Source: JAGOCV01 sp049445855 (GTDB lineage Bacteria; Pseudomonadota; Gammaproteobacteria; Burkholderiales; Burkholderiaceae_C). From it: a DNA stretch of 64,000 bases. Of this stretch, positions 57,349 to 64,000 are shown piece after piece. The position numbers and the translations under genes were made by a program. The notes under the pieces were generated by a model that searched no databases, was not told where the DNA came from, and saw only the letters and a list, made by a program, of their open reading frames with translations. Numbering within the stretch: position 1 is the stretch's first letter; each line of letters starts with the position of its first letter. The stretch covers positions 434,001 through 498,000 of the forward strand of contig NZ_JBMSDV010000003.1 of NCBI RefSeq assembly GCF_049445855.1, written 5' to 3'.

Positions 57349-58530
57349 TCACGACAGGCCGATGCGCTGGGCGAGCGCGATCAGCGAGCGGTCCGAGCCT
57401 GCGGGACCGAGCAGCGAGATGCCCAGCGGTGCCGCCGCGCGCGAGGCCAGCGGCAGCGAGATCTGCGGAAAGCCCGACAGGCCGGCGATGCACAGCATCT
57501 GGATTGCGCGGTTGCGGTAGTCCTCCAGCGCCGACTCGGACTCGCTGCGCAGCGGCGCAATGTCGGGCATGGTCGGCATCACGAGCACGCCGTCGTTGCC
57601 GAGCAGGCTCGTGAGGTGTGCGCGGAAGCGCTCGCGGAATGCATAGCCCTGCGCGCCCTGCGCGTCCGTCACCTGGCGCGACCATTCGAAGCGCTCCTTC
57701 ACGCCCGGGCCGAGCGGTGGCGCGAAGCGTTCGATCAACGGGCCGTCGGTGATCCACGACTCGCGTGCCTGCACATAACGGAAATTCCAGTACATGTCGT
57801 CGAACGAATCGAGCGCCGCCGTGACTTCGGTGGACGAACCCGTCACGTCTTCGATGCGCGCGAGCACCGCAAGCAGCGCTTCGGCGGCTTCAGGCACGGC
57901 AAGCGACCACACATCGGTGGGCTTGAGCAGGCGCGGGCGATCGGGCAGCGGATTGCTGTCGGCGCCCAGCAGGATGAAGCCGACGCGCGCGAAGGTGCCG
58001 ACGTCGCGCGCGAACCAGCCGCAGGTGTCCAGGCTGGGCGCGAGGTCGAGCACGCCGTCGAGGCTGATGCGTCCGTGCGTCGGGCGGATGCCGTACAGCC
58101 CGCAGTGGTTGGCCGGTGCGCGCACCGAACCGCCCGTGTCGCTGCCGAGCGCGAAATCGCACAGGCGGCTGGACACCGCCGAAGCCGAACCCGAAGAGGA
58201 GCCGCCCGCGATGCGGTCGGGCGCGGCGCCGTTGACCGGCGCGCCGAAATGCGCGTTGTTGCCGTTCATCGAGAACGCGAGTTCGTCGGTCACCGTCTTG
58301 CCGGCGAAGCGCGCGCCGGCGTCGAGCAACTTCTGGACGGCAGGCGCGGTGGTGGTCTTGATGCCCGACATCGCGAGGATGAACGGACTGCCGCCGCCAG
58401 TGGGATAACCGGCGACGTCGAACAGATCCTTCACGCCGAATGACAGGCCGCTCAGCGGACCGGTGGAGGCATTGGCGACGGGCGCATCGGGATACGGGAC
58501 GAAGGCGTGGGCGGGGTCGTACAGGGGCAT
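57349..58530 (-). CDS. Amidase (amidase-signature family)
   Basis: The 393 residues carry the amidase signature. The catalytic Lys is in LSFGVKDLFDVAG, the Gly/Ser-rich stretch is GGSSSGSASAVSS, and the Ser nucleophile is in DFALGSDTGGSVRAPANHCGLYGIRPTHG. The C-terminal third is shorter than in GatA-type enzymes, close to the AtzE/AtzF and indoleacetamide-hydrolase size class. It would hydrolyse an amide or carbamoyl group. It lies 36 bp after the Dpp-type ATPase gene on the same strand, so it probably acts on the compound imported by that transporter. Confidence 0.88.
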   Translation of the reverse strand: MPLYDPAHAFVPYPDAPVANASTGPLSGLSFGVKDLFDVAGYPTGGGSPFILAMSGIKTTTAPAVQKLLDAGARFAGKTVTDELAFSMNGNNAHFGAPVNGAAPDRIAGGSSSGSASAVSSRLCDFALGSDTGGSVRAPANHCGLYGIRPTHGRISLDGVLDLAPSLDTCGWFARDVGTFARVGFILLGADSNPLPDRPRLLKPTDVWSLAVPEAAEALLAVLARIEDVTGSSTEVTAALDSFDDMYWNFRYVQARESWITDGPLIERFAPPLGPGVKERFEWSRQVTDAQGAQGYAFRERFRAHLTSLLGNDGVLVMPTMPDIAPLRSESESALEDYRNRAIQMLCIAGLSGFPQISLPLASRAAAPLGISLLGPAGSDRSLIALAQRIGLS

Positions 58531-58566
58531 TGCGGAAATCGACGGAAGGAGCGCGGTGGTGTGGCG

Positions 58567-59616
58567 TCAGGCGGCGACGGCGTCGCGGGCGTGGGTGGTG
58601 GTCGGGGGCGCGAGCGCTGCCGCGTCATCGGTGCGGATGCAGCGCGCGCGATGGCCGGGTTCGAACTCGGCGACTGTGGGCTGGGCTGCGCGGCACGCAT
58701 CTGTGGCCAACGGACAGCGTGCGGCGAACGAACAGCCCGGCGGCAGTGCGGCGAGATCGGGTGGCGAGCCGGGAATGGTTTCCAGCGGCGTGCCGCGCGA
58801 CATCGAGCCGTGCGCGCGGCTCTTGAGCAGTGCGATGGTGTAGGGGTGGCGCGGGTTGCGGATGAGTTCGCGCACGGTGCCCTCCTCGACGATGCGGCCC
58901 GCGTACATCACGGCGATGCGGTCGGCCACTTCGACGGCCGCGCCGATGTCGTGCGTGACGAAGATCGACGCAAGGCCGAGGTCGCGCTGCAGCTCGCGCA
59001 GCAAAAGCAGGATCTGGATCTGCACCGTGGCGTCGAGCGCGGTGGTGGGCTCGTCGGCCAGAAGCAGTTGCGGGCGGCAGGCGAGGGCGAGCGCGATCAT
59101 GGCGCGCTGGCGCATGCCGCCGGACATTTCATGCGGGTACGCGGCCAGGCGACGTTCGGGGCTCGGAATGCGCACGCGCTCGAACAGTTCCAGCGCGCGC
59201 TGATGGGCTGCGGCCTTGTCCAGTTTCTCGTGGCGCTGGACGGACTCGACGATCTGCGCGCCGACGGTATAGACGGGGTCGAGTGCCAGCAGCGGTTCCT
59301 GGAAGATCATCGAGGCGACCTTGCCGCGGAAATCGGCGAGCTCGCGGCCCGACATGGCCAGCACGTTGCGGCCGGCGACCGTGACTTCACCGCCGATGCG
59401 CGTGCGGCGTTCCGGGTGCAGGCGCAGCAGCGTGCGCATGGTCACGCTCTTGCCGGAACCCGATTCGCCGATCAGGGCGACAGTCTCGCCGCGTTGCACG
59501 TCCAGGCTCACGCCGCTCACGGCCTGCACCGGCTTGCGACCACCGGTGAAGACCACGGACAGGTCGCGCAGGCGCACCATCGGTTCGCCGGATTGCAGGT
59601 TGGTGTCTGTCGTCAT
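58567..59616 (-). CDS. Dpp/Opp-type ABC transporter ATPase (DppD/OppD)
   Basis: At 349 residues it has Walker A GESGSGKSVT, signature MSGGMRQRAMIA, Walker B LLLADEPTTALDA and the Opp-type C-terminal region with RHPYTIALL and a Cys-containing CSFAARCPLATDAC motif likely to bind a metal cluster. It is the first of two ATPases for the transporter. It is 10 bp from the DppF-type gene. Confidence 0.92.
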   Translation of the reverse strand: MTTDTNLQSGEPMVRLRDLSVVFTGGRKPVQAVSGVSLDVQRGETVALIGESGSGKSVTMRTLLRLHPERRTRIGGEVTVAGRNVLAMSGRELADFRGKVASMIFQEPLLALDPVYTVGAQIVESVQRHEKLDKAAAHQRALELFERVRIPSPERRLAAYPHEMSGGMRQRAMIALALACRPQLLLADEPTTALDATVQIQILLLLRELQRDLGLASIFVTHDIGAAVEVADRIAVMYAGRIVEEGTVRELIRNPRHPYTIALLKSRAHGSMSRGTPLETIPGSPPDLAALPPGCSFAARCPLATDACRAAQPTVAEFEPGHRARCIRTDDAAALAPPTTTHARDAVAA

Positions 59617-59626
59617 CGTTCGTACC

Positions 59627-60661
59627 TCATGCAGCCCGGGCCAGCGCCTGCGGGTGACCGCTGCCGGCTTCGTGGATGAGACAGCTCGCGCGGTGCAACG
59701 GCGCGACGGGAATCAGAGACGGTGCGCGTTCGCTGCACACCGGCGCAGCCGCGGGGCAGCGCGGATGGAAGCGACAGCCGGAGGGTGGGTTGATCGGGTT
59801 GGGCGGGTCGCCTGCCAGCGGCGCGGACTCCGTGCGGTTGTCCGGATCCATCGATGGCATCGACGTGAGCAGCGCGCGCGTGTAGGGGTGTGCCGGCGTT
59901 TCGTACAGCGTGTCGGCCGGGCCGAGTTCGGCCACCTGGCCGAGGTACATCACCATCACGCGGTCGCTGATGTAGCGCACCACATGCAGGTCGTGGCTGA
60001 TGAAGACGTAGGTCAGGCCGAACTCCGCCTTCAACTGCGTGAGCAGGTTGATCACCTGCGCCTCGACGGACTTGTCGAGGGCGGACACGGCTTCGTCGAG
60101 GATGACCATGCGCGGCTGCAGCGCCAGCGCACGCGCGACGTTCACGCGCTGGCGCTGGCCGCCAGAGAGCTCGTGCGGATAGCGCTCGGCAAAGCGAGAG
60201 GGCTCCAGCCCCACGCGCGCCAGCAGGTCACGCGCGCGCGCGACAGATTCCTTGCGGCTCACGCCGTGCACCATCGGGCCGAACGACACCGAGTCCTCGA
60301 TGGTCAGGCGCGGGTTGAGCGATGCATAGCTGTCCTGGAACACCATTTGCACCTGGCGGCGGAATTCCTTGAGCGGCAGGTCGCGGGTGCCGACCGAACG
60401 GCCGTCGAACACCACTTCACCGGCCGTCGGGTTGATCAGTTGCATCAGCAGGCGCGCGGTGGTCGATTTGCCGCAGCCCGATTCGCCGACGACGCCGAGC
60501 GTCTCGCCCTTGAGCACTTCGAAGTCCACGCCGTCGACGGCGCGCACCACGCCACCGCCACGACCCATCATGTCCTTCTTGAGCGGGAAGAGTTTCTGCA
60601 AGCCTTTGATGGTGAGCAGGGGCTGCGCCGGTCCGCCGATGTCCGGGTTGGTTGCAGTCAT
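59627..60661 (-). CDS. Dpp/Opp-type ABC transporter ATPase (DppF/OppF)
   Basis: The 344 residues include Walker A GESGCGKST, FQDSYASLNPRLT, LSGGQRQRVNVARAL, Walker B MVILDEAVSALD and the C-terminal HPYTRALLTSMP plus a CRFHPRCPAAAPVC motif as in DppD. KKDMMGRGGG near the N-terminus is the usual DppF linker. It lies 4 bp after the dppC-type gene. Confidence 0.92.
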   Translation of the reverse strand: MTATNPDIGGPAQPLLTIKGLQKLFPLKKDMMGRGGGVVRAVDGVDFEVLKGETLGVVGESGCGKSTTARLLMQLINPTAGEVVFDGRSVGTRDLPLKEFRRQVQMVFQDSYASLNPRLTIEDSVSFGPMVHGVSRKESVARARDLLARVGLEPSRFAERYPHELSGGQRQRVNVARALALQPRMVILDEAVSALDKSVEAQVINLLTQLKAEFGLTYVFISHDLHVVRYISDRVMVMYLGQVAELGPADTLYETPAHPYTRALLTSMPSMDPDNRTESAPLAGDPPNPINPPSGCRFHPRCPAAAPVCSERAPSLIPVAPLHRASCLIHEAGSGHPQALARAA

Positions 60662-60665
60662 GGCA

Positions 60666-61565
60666 TCAGCCCTTGTTGTCCATTGCCGAACGCAGGCCGT
60701 CCGACAGCAGGTTGAACGAGATCGAGGTGATGAAGATCATCAGGCCCGGCAGTGCGGCCACCAGCGGCTGCGAATAGATGGCGGTGCGCAGCGTGTTGAG
60801 CATCAAACCCCACTCCGGCTCCGGCGGCTTCACGCCGAGGCCCAGGAACGACAGGCCGGATGCCAGGATCATCGACACCGCCACGAGGCTGGTGGCGTAG
60901 ACGAAGATCGGGCCGAGCACATTGCCCAGCACATGCACGCGCACGATGGTGAACGCATTGGCGCCCGACGCGCGCGCGGCTTCGACATAGTCGCGCCCGC
61001 GCACCTGCGTGGTCACGCTCTCGGCCACCCGCGCGATCTGCGGGATGAAGACGATAGTGAGCGAGATGAGCGAATTGACGATGCCCGCGCCCAGCGTGCC
61101 CGACAAAGCGATGGCCAGCAGCACCGACGGGAACGCGTAGAACACGTCGATGGTGCGCATGATCATCGTGTTGGTCAGCCCGCCCGCATAGCCCGCGACG
61201 ATGCCGATGGCCGCACCGATGGCGAACGCGCAGATGACGGGTGTGATGCCCATGAACAGCGAAAGCCGTGTGCCCACGATCAGGCGGGACAGCATGTCGC
61301 GGCCCAGCTCGTCGCTGCCCAGAGGCAGGCCGTCGGTGCCGATGGGACGCAGCCGCTTCATCATCGACGACTGGTAGGGGTCGGCCGGCGAGAGCCACGG
61401 ACCGAAGATGGCGATGAGCACCAGCAGCAGCACGAGAAAAGCCGCGAACATGGCGACCGGGTCGCGCGTGAAGCGCATGACCACCGAGGTCCAGTAGCCG
61501 CGCGATCGTTGCGCCGGCAGGGGCTGCACGTCGGGCATGGGGGAGGGGGAGAGGACGGCGCTCAT
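60666..61565 (-). CDS. Dpp/Opp-type ABC transporter permease (DppC)
   Basis: A 299-residue permease with a cytosolic N-terminal tail (residues 1-28, RSRGYWTSVVMRFTRDPVAM), then hydrophobic segments and the OppC/DppC landmarks LGSDELGRDMLSRLIVGTRLSLF, YVEAARASGANAFTIVRVHVLGN and LSFLGLGVKPPEPEWGLML. The start ATG overlaps the dppB-type stop by 1 nt. Confidence 0.92.
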   Translation of the reverse strand: MSAVLSPSPMPDVQPLPAQRSRGYWTSVVMRFTRDPVAMFAAFLVLLLVLIAIFGPWLSPADPYQSSMMKRLRPIGTDGLPLGSDELGRDMLSRLIVGTRLSLFMGITPVICAFAIGAAIGIVAGYAGGLTNTMIMRTIDVFYAFPSVLLAIALSGTLGAGIVNSLISLTIVFIPQIARVAESVTTQVRGRDYVEAARASGANAFTIVRVHVLGNVLGPIFVYATSLVAVSMILASGLSFLGLGVKPPEPEWGLMLNTLRTAIYSQPLVAALPGLMIFITSISFNLLSDGLRSAMDNKG

Positions 61566-62518
61566 CAGCTTCTCGCAATGCGCGGGTCGAGCAGCGTCTG
61601 CAGCACGTCGACCAGCAGGTTGAGAAGAACGAAGAACAGCGCCAGCACGAGGATCGTGCCCTGCAGCAGCGGCAGGTCGCGCTGGAAGATGGCCGAGTTC
61701 AGCAGGAAGCCGGTGCCTGGCCAGGAGAACACGGTTTCGATGAGGATGGAACCGCCGAGCAGGTAGCCCAGTTGCAGGCCCATGACGGCGAGCGCGGTGG
61801 GCGCGGCGTTCTTCACGACGTGGCAGAACACGCCGAACTGCGTGAGCCCCTTGGCCTTGAGGCCGATGATGAATTCCTGGTCGAGCAGCTCGGCGACCAG
61901 CGCGCGCACCGTGCGCGCGATGATGCCCATGGGAATCACCGACATGGTGAGCGCGGGCAGGATCATGAACTGCACATGTTCCCAGTCCCACTTCCACTGG
62001 TCGGACCCACCGGGGCCGGCGCCCGTGGCGGGCAGCCACATCAGCAGCGAGGAGAACACGATGACCATGACCATGCCCAGCCAGTAGTGCGGGACGCTCA
62101 CGCCCAGCACCGACAGCAGCGAGGCGGCACGGTCCAGGATCGAGTTGCGGAAGTAGCCGGCGACGAAGCCGAAGAAGCTGCCGAGGATGAAGCCGATGAA
62201 CGTGGCGATCACCGCGAGGCGCAGCGTGTTGCCCACGGCCTTGAACACTTCGGCCGCGACAGGGCGGCTGCTGGCGATCGACGTGCCCAGGTCACCCTGC
62301 AGCGCACGCCAGATCCACAACCCGAACTGCTCGGGCAGCGAGCGGTTGAATCCGTAGAGTTCACGCAACTGCGCCTGCAGGTCCGCGGAAGCGTCGGGCG
62401 GGAGGATCGAGACGAGCGGGTCACCGGGTGCCAGGTGCACAAGCGCGAAGCACACGAGTGCCACGCCCAGCATGATCGGCAGCGTGTAGACGAAGCGGCG
62501 CAACAGGTAGGCAAGCAT
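61565..62518 (-). CDS. Dpp/Opp-type ABC transporter permease (DppB)
   Basis: A 317-residue permease starting MLAYLLRRFVYTLPIMLGVAL, typical of DppB/OppB. Periplasmic loop LAPGDPLVSILPPDA, FGHDLG-type conserved region (here LQGDLGTSIASSRPVAAEV) and GGSILIETVFSWPGTGFLLNSAIFQRDLPLLQG follow. It lies 84 bp after the binding-protein gene, whose end this gap separates from the rest. Confidence 0.92.
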   Translation of the reverse strand: MLAYLLRRFVYTLPIMLGVALVCFALVHLAPGDPLVSILPPDASADLQAQLRELYGFNRSLPEQFGLWIWRALQGDLGTSIASSRPVAAEVFKAVGNTLRLAVIATFIGFILGSFFGFVAGYFRNSILDRAASLLSVLGVSVPHYWLGMVMVIVFSSLLMWLPATGAGPGGSDQWKWDWEHVQFMILPALTMSVIPMGIIARTVRALVAELLDQEFIIGLKAKGLTQFGVFCHVVKNAAPTALAVMGLQLGYLLGGSILIETVFSWPGTGFLLNSAIFQRDLPLLQGTILVLALFFVLLNLLVDVLQTLLDPRIARS

Positions 62519-62602
62519 GGGGTTTGGCTGGCGGGTTGCTGGCTATGAGAGGAGCCCGTGGGGCCGCAAGCAATGCGGCCCCACGGTGGGTGACGCGAAA
62601 CG

Positions 62603-64000
62603 TCAGTCCATCGTCATCGTGGCGATGTCGATGAACCAGCTGCGCGGCTGCACCACGTTTTTCACCTTGGCCGACATGGCGCGCGGGCCGACGTCGTGTG
62701 CGATGAAGACGAACGGCGCGTCTTCCACCACGTGGGCGTGCAGCTTGGCGAGCGCGGCGTCACGTGCCTTGTCGTCGAAGGCGGTGCGTGCATCGGCCAC
62801 CAGCTTGTCGACTTCGGCGTTGCCGTAGTAGCCCCAGTTGTTCGACACCGGCGGGAAGGTCTTGGTCGACACGAAGCGCACCATCGCGAAGAACGGGTCC
62901 ATGGCGGCGAAGCTCACGTTGGTGGCGTTGGCGCCGTTGGCCGACGGATCCTTGGTGCCCTTGCGCCAGTTGGTGAACAGCGTGTTCCATTCGATCACGT
63001 CGAACTCGACGTCGAAGAAGCACTGCTTCAGCGACTGCTGCACGAACTCGTTCATGGGCAGCGGCTGCATCTGGCCTGAGCCGGATGCAGAGATCTGCAC
63101 CTTGACCTTGAGCGGTTTGGCGGCGGTGTGGCCGGCAGCCGTCATGAGGGCCTGCGCGGCCTTCACGTCGTACTTGATGTCGAACTTGGGGTTGCCCCAC
63201 CACGGATGTCCCGGTGCGACCACGCCCTTGGGCTCGGCCATCATGCCGCCCAGCAGCTGCTTGAGGGCGGCGCGGTCCACGCAGAGGTTGGCGGCCTGGC
63301 GCACGCGCTTGTCGAGCCAGGGCGAGCCGTCGGCGAACGACAGCTGCCACGGCCACACGTGCGGCTGGGCGTTGCTGTAGAGCTTGAAGCCGCGTTGGGT
63401 GATCTGTGCCATCGCGTCAGGGGCAGGGGCTTCGATCCAGTCGACCTGACCGCCGAGCAGCGCGGCCGTGCGGGCGTTGGCTTCGGGCATGGGCATCAGC
63501 ACGACCTTGTCGATCTTGGGCACGCGCTTGGCGTCCCAGTAGGTCTTGTTGGCGGCGAGTTCGAGGCGTTCACGGGCGACGAAGCGCGTCACCTTGAACG
63601 GGCCCGAGCCCGACGGGTCGGATGCGAAAGCGGTCCATGCAGCCTTGGACTTGTCGGCCGGCGTGGCGCCTGCAGCGGCATCGAACTTCTTCTGCCATGC
63701 GGCGGGCGAAGCCATGAACAGGTTGGTGAGGTTGATGGGCAGGAACGAGTCCGGCTCGCTGGTCGTCAGCTCGACGGTGAGGTCGTCGATCTTCTTCGCG
63801 GTGCGCAGCGTCGGCATGCGCGAGGCCGTCACGCCGACCTGGCTGGCATCGAACTGCACGGCATCCTTGTTGAGCACCTTGTCGACGTTCCACACCACGG
63901 CGTCGGCGTTGAGCGCCGAGCCGTCATGGAACTTGACGCCGGGGCGAAGCTTGAAGACCCACTTGGTCTTGTCCTTGGCATCCACGGCCCACGAGGTGGC
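62603..64000 (-). CDS. Peptide/nickel-type ABC substrate-binding protein, C-terminal part (cut by window edge)
   Basis: About 465 residues are visible; the frame is open at the right edge (first codons read ATSWAVDAKDKTKW). SBP_bac_5 features are WVFKLRPGVKFHDGSALNADAVVWNVDKV, GSGPFKVTRFVARERLELAANKTYWDAK and IDWIEAPAPDAM-like segment (here QVDWIEAPAPDAM). It delivers ligand to the DppBCDF-type transporter. The signal peptide is outside the window. An internal GTG at 63985 is not the start. The ligand is unknown; an amide or ureido compound is suggested by the neighbouring amidase and AllA genes. Confidence 0.9.
   Translation of the reverse strand, partial: ATSWAVDAKDKTKWVFKLRPGVKFHDGSALNADAVVWNVDKVLNKDAVQFDASQVGVTASRMPTLRTAKKIDDLTVELTTSEPDSFLPINLTNLFMASPAAWQKKFDAAAGATPADKSKAAWTAFASDPSGSGPFKVTRFVARERLELAANKTYWDAKRVPKIDKVVLMPMPEANARTAALLGGQVDWIEAPAPDAMAQITQRGFKLYSNAQPHVWPWQLSFADGSPWLDKRVRQAANLCVDRAALKQLLGGMMAEPKGVVAPGHPWWGNPKFDIKYDVKAAQALMTAAGHTAAKPLKVKVQISASGSGQMQPLPMNEFVQQSLKQCFFDVEFDVIEWNTLFTNWRKGTKDPSANGANATNVSFAAMDPFFAMVRFVSTKTFPPVSNNWGYYGNAEVDKLVADARTAFDDKARDAALAKLHAHVVEDAPFVFIAHDVGPRAMSAKVKNVVQPRSWFIDIATMTMD

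Overview
The window is about 64 kb of high-GC DNA, densely packed with genes. Gene content, codon use and two near-identical 69-bp palindromic elements placed just after stop codons suggest a Burkholderiales genome, most likely a Comamonadaceae (Variovorax/Acidovorax-like) chromosome. This is inferred from the sequence; no database search was run. I saw no tRNA, rRNA, insertion sequence, integrase or CRISPR array.

Layout. (1) 1-7.5 kb: a catabolic island for a sugar acid. A truncated Ldh_2-type dehydrogenase, a UxaA-type dehydratase, a three-part TRAP transporter and a FadR-type GntR regulator read leftwards; an SDR and a fumarylacetoacetase-like hydrolase read rightwards. An operator-like palindrome lies in the divergent gap. 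(2) 7.6-29 kb: a type I secretion operon (ABC exporter, short HlyD adaptor, TolC-like channel, glycosyltransferase), facing a single 5,328-residue RTX gene on the other strand. The tail-to-tail genes overlap by 35 bp. The RTX protein is repeat from end to end, with a large-scale repeat of up to 2,010 bp in its N-terminal half. (3) 29.2-40.7 kb: a TetR-controlled acyl-CoA degradation cluster (acyl-CoA dehydrogenase, FadN-type bifunctional enzyme, thiolase, thioesterase, crotonase, SDRs, GST-kappa isomerase). (4) 40.7-50.7 kb: mixed chromosomal genes: a TPR-methyltransferase, a YCII/VOC/ECF42 sigma cassette, a CII-like orphan, two hotdog thioesterases, an AI-2E-type permease, an ATM1-like exporter, a 2-hydroxyacid dehydrogenase and a LysR regulator.

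(5) 51.1-54.3 kb: a glutamate/aspartate ABC transporter, gltIJKL, with a long structured leader and a hairpin after gltI. (6) 54.3-64 kb: a nitrogen-compound region with an omega-amino acid:pyruvate transaminase and its divergent LysR, a ureidoglycolate lyase-like protein, an amidase and a Dpp/Opp-type transporter. The transporter's binding protein runs off the right edge.

The most unusual content is the RTX locus. It has a dedicated exporter and a translationally coupled glycosyltransferase, but a giant substrate with no catalytic, protease-cleavage or retention domain that I recognise. A secreted, possibly glycosylated, calcium-folded surface or matrix protein is the simplest reading.
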